Assembly (NCBI GenBank): GCA_012911965.1
Contig: SMDP01000005.1
Coordinates: 1-40,245 of the forward strand
Length of the DNA stretch: 40,245 nt
Origin: Geitlerinema sp. P-1104
GTDB taxonomy: Bacteria > Cyanobacteriota > Cyanobacteriia > Cyanobacteriales > Geitlerinemataceae
Direction: 5' to 3'
The position numbers were made by a program, and so were the translations under genes. The first letter of the stretch is position 1. Every line of letters begins with the position of its first letter. Below are positions 1-7,680 of the stretch, piece by piece. Below the pieces are notes generated by a model. That model was not told where the DNA came from and searched no databases. It worked only from the letters and a program-made list of their open reading frames with translations.

Positions 1-69
1 CAAACAATATTCACAACAGTTTCCGGCACGTTGACGAACGATTTGACGTAATGGCTCAGATAAACTCAT
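1..69 (-). CDS. HNH endonuclease, N-terminal fragment (runs off left edge)
   Basis: Only the first 23 codons are present. They read from an ATG at 67-69 and leave the window at base 1. The fragment holds an Arg-rich helix followed by N-C-C-E-Y-C, the N-terminal signature of the small HNH endonucleases common in cyanobacteria, in which a CxxC pair starts a zinc-binding beta-beta-alpha-metal nuclease fold. The HNH residues themselves lie outside the window, so nuclease activity is inferred from the family. The start codon overlaps the stop of the upstream gene (ATGA, 4-bp overlap), which implies translational coupling with the antitoxin-like protein. It could be a mobile or defence nuclease, or a toxin of the pair. 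Confidence 0.7.
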   Translation of the reverse strand, partial: MSLSEPLRQIVRQRAGNCCEYCL

Positions 70-476
70 AGGGCAAGATTTGGCTTTAAACCCCGCGCTT
101 TTGCTTCAGCTAAGGCTTCAGATTTTCGCAATAAGCCAAAACGATAACTCTGCATTAACATCAAGAGTTCATATCGCTCCGCTTGGGTTAACCCCTGAGC
201 CTTTCCTTTCGCTTGCAAATCTCCCAAACGCTGATTTTGCCCAGCATCTAGCTTCATCTGTGCCAACGCGATTACCCCATCATCATCCAACAAAGCCACG
301 GGACTGTATAAATCGGCCGCTAAACCATCCTCCCCGAACCAAGCATCAGGCTCCGACACTCCCAATGCTTGAGATAGCAATTGCTGGAGAAATGTATCCA
401 AACTTTGACCCTGCTGCTTGGCTTCAGCCAGGAGTTTAGCTTCTAGTTCAGGATTCAGCGCGATGGTGAGGGACAT
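66..476 (-). CDS. Small antitoxin-like protein paired with HNH endonuclease
   Basis: This 136-residue protein starts MSLTIALNPELEAKLL, the pattern of short cyanobacterial proteins with a ribbon-helix-helix-like N-terminus (a beta strand, then a helix with PELEAKL and GQSLDTFLQQLL). The C-terminal half is predicted helical and charged, with QAERYELLMLMQSYRFGLLRKSEA. An in-frame ATG nine codons further upstream (501-503) exists, but it would add a hydrophobic extension that does not fit the family. The 4-bp ATGA overlap with the HNH gene downstream suggests a two-gene unit. A role as the regulatory or antitoxin partner is inferred from this arrangement; no function is proven. Confidence 0.6.
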   Translation of the reverse strand: MSLTIALNPELEAKLLAEAKQQGQSLDTFLQQLLSQALGVSEPDAWFGEDGLAADLYSPVALLDDDGVIALAQMKLDAGQNQRLGDLQAKGKAQGLTQAERYELLMLMQSYRFGLLRKSEALAEAKARGLKPNLAL

Positions 477-685
477 GATGACTATCCAAAATCTAACGAT
501 CATTATAAATGATTTGGGTTAATCACCCTGGAAAAAGAATCGCCGGATAAAGGTTTCCATCTAATCTGCCTCAAAGGCTAAATTCCGATATACATCAAAC
601 CCCGAAAAGGCATTTTGATCGGCTTACCAAACATTCACCCGACAAGTGACGATCGCCCATCCTAACCCCGCCCACCCCGTCAATA

Positions 686-734
686 GAGGCGGCGGAGCCG
701 CAAAACCCCCGTATCATGGCTTCAGCCATGACAC
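686..734. repeat. Palindromic element, probable terminator of the lyase gene at 768-1304
   Basis: Two hairpins lie close together: GCGGC-GGA-GCCGC near 690-703, and a 12-bp stem at 711-734 (CGT-A-TCATGGCT pairing with AGCCATGA-C-ACG, one A/C mismatch, 2-nt loop). Read on the minus strand, the second hairpin lies 33 bases past the lyase stop and is followed by GGGGGTTTTG, so it could terminate that transcript. The strong symmetry and short T-run make an interspersed palindromic repeat equally possible. The rest of 504-767 holds no gene that I can support. Confidence 0.5.
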
Positions 735-767
735 GAGGTGATGAGGTTAAAAATATGCAGGCCTCAA

Positions 768-1304
768 CTAACGCCGGGTTTCTAAGTATTGACCAATCAT
801 CAGTTCTTCCCCATCACGACAAATGACCGTTTGACGAGTGCGGTATTTTTCGCCAATCAGTTTCAATTCCTCCTCAAAACTGGAATTGTTGTACTCGGTT
901 CTTAAACACATCGTCTCGGGATTGGTGAACCAGAAATCGGCAATGACAGGTTTGGGAGTGGCGAAACCGCGATCGCGGTAGAGAATATCCCCCCGAACCC
1001 CAAACACTGTCTTGCCACGACTCGGTTTGCGACTAACCCCCTCATAATGACTTTCCCAAGTGACGCGACTCCCACAGAGGAAGGGAGTTTCACTCTGGAG
1101 TTGGTGGCGTTGCGCTAACTCTCGTAATAACTCCCGTTCGGGTTCGAGGAATTCGACGGTAATCTCACTGGTGACTTCTTGGGTTTCCCCGCTGTTTAGG
1201 CTGTAGTAGCGGCGTTGGGAGGTCCACTCTCCGGCACAGTTGCGGAAAAACTGTTCAGCCAGGGCCTCAGCCGTCAGCGGTTGATGGTGTAGAGATAAAG
1301 TCAT
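768..1304 (-). CDS. Phycobilin lyase, CpcS/CpeS family (copy 1)
   Basis: This 178-residue protein belongs to the calycin-fold CpcS/CpeS/CpcU lyases, which attach phycocyanobilin or phycoerythrobilin to cysteines of phycobiliproteins before phycobilisome assembly. Family marks are the N-terminal FFRNCAGEWTSQRRYYSL, a central G-S-R-V-T-W-E-S strand, the GDILYRDRGFATPKPVIADF segment, and the C-terminal strand LRTEYNNSSFEEE followed by LRTRQTV-like beta strands. Length is normal for the family. It is transcribed divergently from two further family members across a 336-bp spacer. Which bilin and subunit it serves cannot be read from sequence; CpcU or a CpcS clade are both possible. A palindromic terminator candidate follows at 711-734. 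Confidence 0.85.
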   Translation of the reverse strand: MTLSLHHQPLTAEALAEQFFRNCAGEWTSQRRYYSLNSGETQEVTSEITVEFLEPERELLRELAQRHQLQSETPFLCGSRVTWESHYEGVSRKPSRGKTVFGVRGDILYRDRGFATPKPVIADFWFTNPETMCLRTEYNNSSFEEELKLIGEKYRTRQTVICRDGEELMIGQYLETRR

Positions 1305-1640
1305 GGAACCTCACAGAACTAGGTACGGGATAGGATGGAAAGGCGATCGCCCCGGTCAAGCTTGACTTCAGCCATTTGGATACTGTTCCAGGATTATTGT
1401 CAAGCAACCTAAACCTATCTTAATGGAAATCAATCAACTGTAACAATTGAGACGGACAGCATCACTCTCGGTGTTCAAATTTAGGGAGAGGACTGTCGGA
1501 ACCACAACTGGGGTCTCCGTCGTCGAGATGGGATAGGGGGATGGTGACAGGAGAGCGTTGGCAAAACTGTTTATTTTGAACGGTTTTATGACAATTTAAG
1601 TAAAATTTAAGGAAAAGACGGAGAATTCCCCAGTCATCCT
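1305..1640. other. Divergent intergenic region between two bilin lyase genes
   Basis: These 336 bases should hold both promoters of the divergent lyase pair. The part nearest the plus-strand gene is AT-rich (about 1565-1620), with a TTGAAC at about 1575 and a repeated ATTTAAG motif, but no hexamer pair with good spacing. A GGAG lies near 1620, about 17 bases before the ATG at 1641, too far for a standard ribosome binding site. I see no ORF of credible length and no RNA gene. Confidence 0.4.
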
Positions 1641-2207
1641 ATGGAACTTAAGACTTTTCAGACATTTTTTGATTGCTGTGTCGGTCAATGGAGTACCGAG
1701 CGCACCTACCACTATATGACTCGTCAAGAGGTGGAGCGATCGCACACCGATTTTGTCATCCATCCCCTCTCAGGCGATCTCAAACAGAAAGTGCTGCGGG
1801 ATAACGCCTATCCCATCCCAGACAACCTCGATCCCCTTCCCGGCTATCACCTCGAATTTGCCACCGTCTCGGAAACCGGGGAAGAAGTCGAACAACAACT
1901 AAATCTACTCTTTGTCCCCACCGAAGACCTCGGAGACCATATTGAAGGGGATTACCTGCGCGATCGCGCCTACGAAGAAGACCGGCCCATTATCTCCCAC
2001 TTCCGCTTCCACAACAGCAACAAAGAACTGTTGATGACCACCCGCTATACCCAAGTCATCGCCGTGGACTCCATTACCCTAATTAACCCTGAACTGCGGA
2101 TTCGCAAAATTATCAGTTACGAGCGTCCCAAAACGAACCAACCTCTAGAAAATGTAGTTCTCGTTGGCTTTGGCGTCGAACAAAAATCGGCCACCCCCCC
2201 AGGATAA
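1641..2207 (+). CDS. Phycobilin lyase, CpcS/CpeS family (copy 2)
   Basis: This 188-residue CpcS/CpeS-type bilin lyase would act in the cytoplasm on phycobiliprotein subunits. The start MELKTFQTFFDCCVGQWSTERTYHY matches the family's opening helix and first strand (FF..C.G.W..ER). Later marks are a GDYLRDRAYEE turn and the barrel strand LLMTTRYTQVIAVDSITL, followed by the NPELRIRKIISYERP stretch that in this family closes the barrel. It is clearly diverged from copies 1 and 3, so this is an old paralogy rather than a recent duplication. It lies 211 bp upstream of copy 3 on the same strand; the gap holds a structured leader, so the two may not simply be co-transcribed. Substrate specificity is unknown. 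Confidence 0.85.
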   Translation: MELKTFQTFFDCCVGQWSTERTYHYMTRQEVERSHTDFVIHPLSGDLKQKVLRDNAYPIPDNLDPLPGYHLEFATVSETGEEVEQQLNLLFVPTEDLGDHIEGDYLRDRAYEEDRPIISHFRFHNSNKELLMTTRYTQVIAVDSITLINPELRIRKIISYERPKTNQPLENVVLVGFGVEQKSATPPG

Positions 2208-2302
2208 GCGGCTAGATACTAGACAATTGATACTGGACAATTCAGGTTTAGAAAAGCTTATATAGCATTGATTTACATAAATAGATACGTCATTACTGAA
2301 AT

Positions 2303-2412
2303 GACTTGACAGATTGAGTTAATTCACAAGTTGCCACTAAGCCACTATTGTAGAAAGGCGAACAACCGCAGCCTGGCGCTGGGGTTAGTTTTCTCTACCA
2401 ATCTGTCAAGTC
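2303..2412 (+). promoter_or_regulatory. Structured leader bounded by a 14-bp perfect inverted repeat
   Basis: GACTTGACAGATTG at 2303-2316 is exactly complementary to CAATCTGTCAAGTC at 2399-2412, with 82 bases between. The second arm ends six bases before the ATG of the lyase at 2419, so pairing would cover the ribosome-binding region. Inside are two smaller nested pairings: GTAGAAA at about 2350 with TTTCTCTAC at 2390-2398, and AACC-G-CAGC with GCTG-G-GGTT at about 2365-2388. The nested layout suggests a folded RNA leader; I do not recognise a known riboswitch class. A small transposon-like element with terminal repeats is the alternative, but no target duplication is visible. Confidence 0.55.
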
Positions 2413-2418
2413 CCACAG

Positions 2419-2982
2419 ATGAACATTAGCAAATTTTTCCGACTCTCCTTAGGGGTGTGGCGATCGCAGCGAACCGGTCATAACCACGAACTCAGCCACG
2501 TCGAAGATGTCCAATCCACCCTAACGGCCACCCCTTTGGCCTTAGACGAGGCGCAACTGCTCAACGCCTGTCGCGACTCACGGATTGATCAGTATGACAT
2601 CAGCTCCCCCTACCGAGTTGACCAAGACTATCAAGCTCGATTTACTCATTGGCAACAGAGTCATAGCTATTTGGTCATCCCCGTTCCCAACCCAGATAAC
2701 GCCAATCAGGGGACTCTCATCTATAGTTATCTCGACTTAGACACACCCCCGAGTCAGGGAACCTATGAATTACGGCCCGATGGAACCCTCATGGTGCAGA
2801 TGCTAGAAGAAAACGCCGTGCGTGAGGAACGGATCTGGTTTCCCTCGGCTAACTTGCGGCTTCATGTATCTATGATTCGGCCGAGCGATCGCGCCGTCAC
2901 CACTACCATCTTTACCTCCGATGTCCGCACCAGTCCCGTATCAGCCTTAACCGATAACCCAGCCATCGCCTTACAACGTTAG
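2419..2982 (+). CDS. Phycobilin lyase, CpcS/CpeS family (copy 3)
   Basis: This 187-residue protein opens MNISKFFRLSLGVWRSQRTGHN, the classical CpcS/CpeS N-terminus (FF..S.G.W.SQRT). The C-terminal signature EERIWFPSANLRLHVSMI is the closest of the three copies to standard CpeS/CpcS proteins, and an FLVIPVPNPDN-like segment (here YLVIPVPNPDNANQG) supports this. It probably ligates a bilin to a phycobiliprotein cysteine. The stop codon lies only 4 bp from the stop of the convergent acetyltransferase gene. Its start sits immediately behind a 14-bp inverted repeat that may control translation. Whether it serves phycocyanin, allophycocyanin or phycoerythrin cannot be decided here. Confidence 0.87.
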   Translation: MNISKFFRLSLGVWRSQRTGHNHELSHVEDVQSTLTATPLALDEAQLLNACRDSRIDQYDISSPYRVDQDYQARFTHWQQSHSYLVIPVPNPDNANQGTLIYSYLDLDTPPSQGTYELRPDGTLMVQMLEENAVREERIWFPSANLRLHVSMIRPSDRAVTTTIFTSDVRTSPVSALTDNPAIALQR

Positions 2983-2986
2983 AACC

Positions 2987-3598
2987 CTAAGAAGTAGCGG
3001 GGGAGTCTTCTGTTAAAGTGCGTGGAAATTTCGCACGACAGGGACTCCCCAAACAGACATATCCCGCCGGAAGATCACCAAATACACTACTGCGGGCCCC
3101 CACCACCGTATTGGAACCAATGGTTACCCCAGCGGCCACAAAACAATCAGTGGCAATCCAAACCCCGTTACCGAGGATAATGGGGTTTGTTTTTAAGCCA
3201 AACTGGCGATCGCCGATATCATGGCTTCCGGTACAGAGATAGCTTTTCTGAGACACCACACAGTGGTTCCCCAGACGAATCTCATCGAGACTATAAAACA
3301 CCACATCATCCCCAACCCAGCAAAAATCGCCGATCATCACCTTCCAGGGATAGGTAAATCGGGCCGTTGGACGCACAATCACCCCCTCCCCCACCGTTGC
3401 ACCAAAGCGACGCAACAGCCAGCAGCGAAAGCCATTGGCGAAATGAGGCGAGAGAGGAAAGGCGATCGCCTGTACCAGCCACCACAGCAACACATAGACT
3501 CCCGAACGACCGCGATCATAATCCGATTGATCGTAGCGGCGCAAATCCACCCAAGCCGGGGTATCGAGATCCGGTTTCGAGAACTCAGTTGACGTCAT
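2987..3598 (-). CDS. WcaF-like left-handed beta-helix O-acetyltransferase
   Basis: This 203-residue enzyme resembles the putative colanic acid acetyltransferases (WcaF type), which transfer acetyl groups from acetyl-CoA to exopolysaccharide sugars. A membrane-proximal hydrophobic helix lies at about residues 25-45 (VYVLLWWLVQAIAFPL). It is followed by hexapeptide-repeat coils (IGDFCWVGDDVVFY, IRLGNHCVVSQ, IILGNGVWIATDCFVAAGVTIGSNTVVGA) and the catalytic-type histidine in GSHDIGD. I chose the ATG at 3596-3598; a TTG ten codons upstream would add an unlikely leader. It lies 36 bp behind the copper ATPase on the same strand and may be co-transcribed. No glycosyltransferase cluster is visible around it, so the polysaccharide is unknown. 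Confidence 0.85.
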   Translation of the reverse strand: MTSTEFSKPDLDTPAWVDLRRYDQSDYDRGRSGVYVLLWWLVQAIAFPLSPHFANGFRCWLLRRFGATVGEGVIVRPTARFTYPWKVMIGDFCWVGDDVVFYSLDEIRLGNHCVVSQKSYLCTGSHDIGDRQFGLKTNPIILGNGVWIATDCFVAAGVTIGSNTVVGARSSVFGDLPAGYVCLGSPCRAKFPRTLTEDSPATS

Positions 3599-3634
3599 GA
3601 ACAGAGGAGAAAGGAGAACAGACAACAATAGCCA

Positions 3635-6004
3635 TTAGCCATCAAAGCGACGCAGCAGCAACGAGTTCGTCACCACACTCACCGAACTCAGGGCCATAAA
3701 GCCAGCCGCCACCGCCGGATCGAGAAGAATCCCAAACTTGGGTAATAACACCCCAGCCGCAACCGGGAGTCCCACCAGATTATAGCCAAAGGCCCAGATG
3801 AGATTTTGGCGAATCTTGTTAAACGTGGCCCGACTCAAACGAATTGACCCTAGGATATCCTCAAGGCGATCGCCCATCAAGACAATATCCGCCGTTTCCA
3901 CCGCCACATCCGTTCCCGCATTTAACGCCATTCCCACATCCGCTTGGGCCAACGCCGGTGCATCATTAATCCCATCCCCAACCAACGCCACCCTCAATCC
4001 CGTCTCCTGTAACTGCGCCATGCGAGAGGCCTTCTCCTGGGGAGTTACCTGAGCCATAATCTCGTGGGGAGACAGGCCCAACTGTTGGCCAATCGCCTGA
4101 GCCGTTTCCGGGCGATCGCCCGTCAGCAGTTGCACCTGCAAACCCAAATCCCGCAAAGCTTGCACCGTTTCCGCCGCATCCTCGCGCAACTGATCGCGAA
4201 CGGCGATCGCCCCCGCAAACTCCCCAGCAATCGCCACATACACCAGACTATTTCCCTGACAGGCCATAGTATCGAGCCAACCCTCCACCCCCGTCTCAGG
4301 AACAATCCCCTGTTTTTCTAACCAGAGGCGGCTTCCCACCAACACCACCTGAGACTCAATCATCCCTCGCACCCCTAACCCCACCTCCGTCTGGGAATCC
4401 GACACCGGAAGCAAGCTTAATCCCTCAGCCTGGGCCCGACTGACGATCGCCTCGGCGAGAGGGTGATTCGTTTGTCGTTCCACCGAAGCCACCCATTGCA
4501 AGAGATTGCGGGGGCCCCGTTGCCAAATCTCACTCACCTGGGGATGGCCAGTGGTTAAAGTTCCCGTTTTATCAAATACCACCGTATCGAGTTGATGAAC
4601 CCGCTCCAACACATCACCGCCACGAATCAGCAAACCCCGTTCCGCACCCACACCGGTTCCCACCAGAATCGCCGTCGGAGTCGCCAACCCCAACGCACAG
4701 GGACAGGCGATCGCCAACACATCAATCATCAGCTTCAAACTCAGCAACAGCGGTGACAGGGGTGCTTGGCCCATCCCATGCACATGAGCCAAATTGGGGA
4801 ACTCATGGGCCGTCTCTAAGACCTGGGGAAATAGATTAACTCCTATACCATACCAAAACACAAATGTCAAGGCAGCTAAGGTCATAATTCCATACGTAAA
4901 ATAACCCGCCACCGTATCCGCCAACCGTTGCACCGGGGCCTTGCGAGTTTGGGCCTCCTCCACCAACCCCACAATCTGGGCCAACGCCGTATCTTTCCCC
5001 GTGCGTTGCGCCTGCATAATAATACTTCCCGACTGATTCAGGGTTCCCGTGGTGAGGCGATCGCCCGGCCCTTTGGCGATCGGTAGAGACTCCCCCGTCA
5101 ACATCGACTCATTCACCAGAGTTTCCCCAGCCAGAATTTCCCCATCCACCGGGATTTTCTCACCCGCCCGAACCTGTAAATATTCCCCCACCCGCACCTG
5201 ATCCGCCGGTAAATCCACAAGACTCTCAGGATTCAGCTGCTGCAAATCCTCAATCTCCGTCAACAGATGCACCATTTTCGGCTGTAACCCCACCAGAGAC
5301 TTGAGAGAAGCCGAAGCCCGGTTTCTGGCCCGGGATTCGAGCGATCGCCCCAACAGCACAAACCCCAACAACATCACCGGTTCCTCAAAAAAGCATTCCC
5401 AAGCCAAATTGGGGAAAAACAGGGCCGCCGTACTCGCCAGATAGGCCGTCACCAAGCCAAACCCCACCAGAGTATTCATACTCGGCGCATTCTTGAGCAA
5501 GCCCCGGGCCCCCTCAACAATAATCTCACGCCCCGGAATCGCCAACGCCAGGGACGCTAGGGCAAAATGAAACCAGATATTACTCAACCCCGGAATTGGC
5601 GGAACCCCCAGCATTTGCAAATGGCCCAACACCGAGAGAATAATCAGCCCCAAGGCTACCCCAAGCTGGCGTTGCTGTTGCTGCTGCGCCTCTCGCTGGC
5701 GTTCCTCCGTCGCCTCTAAATCCGCTAACGACAATCCCTCCTGACGACGTAACTGACTGGGAAATCCTCCCTCCGTCAAGGTTTGGGCCAGAGTTTCGGG
5801 ATTGACAACTCCCGCCTCACAAGCCACCGTCGCCATTTCCGTCGCCAAATTCACCTTCGCCGAAGCCACCCCCGGAACCTGGCTCAATTTCCGTTCCACG
5901 GCCTTGACACAGCCAGCGCATTTCATTCCTCCCACATCGAGGGCCAGGGTTTCCAGGGATTGAACTTGGGGTTGAGTATCCGGTTGAACAGGGGAGACTT
6001 GCAT
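3635..6004 (-). CDS. Copper-transporting P1B-type ATPase (CtaA-type)
   Basis: This 789-residue heavy-metal P-type ATPase has one N-terminal HMA domain with the metal site GMKCAGC (Cys29, Cys32), the actuator motif TGES at about 303-306, the transmembrane metal site CPC at about 434-436, the phosphorylated Asp in DKTGT (about 478), the HP locus NHPLAEAI at about 517, and GDGINDAP in the hinge. CPC with a single CxxC fits Cu(I) transport. The GMKCAGC form and a histidine-bearing loop (AHVHGMG, about 406) resemble cyanobacterial CtaA, which loads copper for plastocyanin and cytochrome oxidase; PacS is the alternative, and the call rests on memory of the family. A PetR/PetP-like copper-responsive pair is encoded 5 kb away. 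Confidence 0.9.
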   Translation of the reverse strand: MQVSPVQPDTQPQVQSLETLALDVGGMKCAGCVKAVERKLSQVPGVASAKVNLATEMATVACEAGVVNPETLAQTLTEGGFPSQLRRQEGLSLADLEATEERQREAQQQQQRQLGVALGLIILSVLGHLQMLGVPPIPGLSNIWFHFALASLALAIPGREIIVEGARGLLKNAPSMNTLVGFGLVTAYLASTAALFFPNLAWECFFEEPVMLLGFVLLGRSLESRARNRASASLKSLVGLQPKMVHLLTEIEDLQQLNPESLVDLPADQVRVGEYLQVRAGEKIPVDGEILAGETLVNESMLTGESLPIAKGPGDRLTTGTLNQSGSIIMQAQRTGKDTALAQIVGLVEEAQTRKAPVQRLADTVAGYFTYGIMTLAALTFVFWYGIGVNLFPQVLETAHEFPNLAHVHGMGQAPLSPLLLSLKLMIDVLAIACPCALGLATPTAILVGTGVGAERGLLIRGGDVLERVHQLDTVVFDKTGTLTTGHPQVSEIWQRGPRNLLQWVASVERQTNHPLAEAIVSRAQAEGLSLLPVSDSQTEVGLGVRGMIESQVVLVGSRLWLEKQGIVPETGVEGWLDTMACQGNSLVYVAIAGEFAGAIAVRDQLREDAAETVQALRDLGLQVQLLTGDRPETAQAIGQQLGLSPHEIMAQVTPQEKASRMAQLQETGLRVALVGDGINDAPALAQADVGMALNAGTDVAVETADIVLMGDRLEDILGSIRLSRATFNKIRQNLIWAFGYNLVGLPVAAGVLLPKFGILLDPAVAAGFMALSSVSVVTNSLLLRRFDG

Positions 6005-6115
6005 AGATGAGGTAGACCAACTCAGTGAACATCCTTATCTCTAAGCATACCGAGAACTGACACCCTGATTGGTACTCCCCATCACCTCTGACGAAGATGA
6101 GTGGCTTAACCTCCC

Positions 6116-6859
6116 TCATGGGGTAGCATTGCGAACATAATCCACATTGAGGAAGAAAACCGTCAGAATTGCCAGAAAAAGATAACTAACTAAGCCCAGA
6201 ACAAAAGCCGAGGCAAGCTCCATTAACTCTGGAAGTAGTGGAATCGCACTCACAACAATCGAGGCAAAACCAAGACCAAACGCAAGAATCAAGAAAAGAA
6301 TTAAAAAGGCAAAACTTAGCAAAAAAGCACGGCCAAATATTTTCCACCATTGTCCTTTCACTAAATTGCGGCTATACGATAAACCATCTAAGCCACAACC
6401 ACGCAGAGCAACCGCATCAAAACTGAAATAAAACAGGTTTCCCAAATAAATCCCTGGGACAATCAATAGCAGAAAGCCAATCAGTGTTAAAATCCCCCCA
6501 ACAATGATAACTAAAAGACTTGGCAAAAAGCGGGAAAATCCTTGCTGTATAATCGCAGACATCTCAATTGGTCGGTTGAGAACTGCGGATTCAGTTAGAA
6601 TAAACGCACTTAAAACCCCCACAAGCGAGAGGACAATACTCACAATCCCAACCACTAAAACGACAGGGCTGGCAGCTACATCAATCTGACTCGGATCTTC
6701 AGGGGTTGGACTAAGCAGTTGCAAAATAGCAATGGGGATATCAATCACCAAAACTAGAACTAAGAAATTAGACAGGTTATCCTTGAAAATTGACCAGCCA
6801 ATATCAAAGTAATCACCAATTTCTAACTGGGGATTTTTGAGAGTCTGTTGTTGTGTCAT
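6116..6859 (-). CDS. Polytopic membrane protein with a glycerophosphodiesterase-membrane-domain-like signature
   Basis: This 247-residue protein has a soluble start (MTQQQTLKNPQLEIGDYFDIGWSIFK) and about six hydrophobic segments. The central motif LLIVPGIYLGNLFYFSFDAVALRG, followed by GLSYSRNLVKGQWW, is typical of the broad family of uncharacterised bacterial membrane proteins related to the glycerophosphoryl diester phosphodiesterase membrane domain and YciC-like proteins. No catalytic motif is seen. The gene is visibly more AT-rich than its neighbours. It lies 111 bp upstream of the copper ATPase on the same strand, so joint transcription is possible. No function can be assigned beyond a membrane location. 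Confidence 0.7.
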   Translation of the reverse strand: MTQQQTLKNPQLEIGDYFDIGWSIFKDNLSNFLVLVLVIDIPIAILQLLSPTPEDPSQIDVAASPVVLVVGIVSIVLSLVGVLSAFILTESAVLNRPIEMSAIIQQGFSRFLPSLLVIIVGGILTLIGFLLLIVPGIYLGNLFYFSFDAVALRGCGLDGLSYSRNLVKGQWWKIFGRAFLLSFAFLILFLILAFGLGFASIVVSAIPLLPELMELASAFVLGLVSYLFLAILTVFFLNVDYVRNATP

Positions 6860-7011
6860 ATTGAGTAAACTGGGTAAACAATACCAACTGAGTTACGGAA
6901 TAAATTTTCAGAACAAATATAGATGATCTGACTCAACCTTGAATTCAGAAAAACGGGCTGAGCCTCCTATAAAAGACATGGTACAATGTCAATAGCTATT
7001 GCGCCATACCT

Positions 7012-7051
7012 TTTACATTAATTTAAAATTAACTCGGAAATTTGCTATAAT
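7012..7051 (+). promoter_or_regulatory. recR promoter: extended -10 with HLR1-like element upstream
   Basis: TG-C-TATAAT at 7043-7051 is an extended -10 consensus, placing transcription start near 7058 and giving recR a leader of about 30 bases that contains AGGAGG at 7075-7080. No good -35 is present at the right distance. Upstream, TTTACATT-AA-TTTAAAAT (7012-7029) resembles the tandem HLR1 site bound by the response regulator RpaB, with one mismatch in the second repeat. Confidence 0.45.
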
Positions 7052-7086
7052 GGCGACCGCCTAATTGCATTTTCAGGAGGTGTCCC

Positions 7087-7680
7087 GTTTATACTCGTCC
7101 CCTGGCTCGGTTGATCGAGCAATTCCAGAAACTTCCCGGTGTTGGGCCCAAGACGGCGCAACGCCTGGCGCTTCATGTCCTCAAACGTCCAGAAGCAGAA
7201 GCCCAAGCCTTGGCCACGGCGTTAATTGAAGCCAAGCAGCAAGTGGGGTTATGTCAAGTCTGCTTTCACCTCTCCGCCGATCCCGTCTGTGAGATTTGTC
7301 GTAACCCCAACCGGGATGACAGTACCATCTGCGTCGTCGCCGACTCCCGCGACGTCATCGCCCTAGAGAAAACACGGGAATATCGCGGCAAATACCATGT
7401 TTTAGGGGGAACGATCGCCCCCATGGAAGGAATTGGCCCCGAACAACTCCATATACAGCCCCTCGTGCAGCGCGTCAGTCAAGGAACCATCAAAGAAGTC
7501 ATCCTGGCCATTAACCCCAGCGTAGAAGGGGAAACCACCACCATGTATGTGGGCCAACTCATCAAACCCTTCACACGGGTAACACGCATCGCCTTCGGCT
7601 TACCCATGGGAGGGGATTTAGAATATGCCGATGAAGTGACCTTAGCCCGGGCCTTAGAAGGGCGACGGGATATCGACTAG
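7087..7680 (+). CDS. recR: Recombination mediator protein RecR, with non-standard start codon
   Basis: RecR acts with RecF and RecO in loading RecA at gapped DNA. Family features are the helix-hairpin-helix [17 protein letters not shown], the zinc motif C-x2-C-x8-C-x2-C ([16 protein letters not shown]), and a Toprim domain with [11 protein letters not shown] and the NPSVEGETT segment. The first standard start in frame is TTG at 7111, but homologues begin with VYTRPLARL before that point, and those residues are encoded from 7087. A strong AGGAGG (7075-7080) sits six bases before codon 7087, which is GTT. I therefore place the N-terminus at 7087 while flagging it: either GTT is used, or there is a one-base change. 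The stop overlaps the stop of the convergent gene. Confidence 0.9.
   Translation, partial: VYTRPLARLIEQFQKLPGVGPKTAQRLALHVLKRPEAEAQALATALIEAKQQVGLCQVCFHLSADPVCEICRNPNRDDSTICVVADSRDVIALEKTREYRGKYHVLGGTIAPMEGIGPEQLHIQPLVQRVSQGTIKEVILAINPSVEGETTTMYVGQLIKPFTRVTRIAFGLPMGGDLEYADEVTLARALEGRRDID

Noticed and set aside
2303..2412. 110-bp unit with 14-bp terminal inverted repeats read as a MITE
   Set aside because: No target-site duplication at the ends and no second copy in the window; the position against the start codon and the nested pairings favour a leader structure, though a genome search is needed.
7080..7224. GTG at 7080 as the recR start
   Set aside because: It is in a different frame and meets a stop at about 7226; it would need a one-base deletion to reach the RecR frame.
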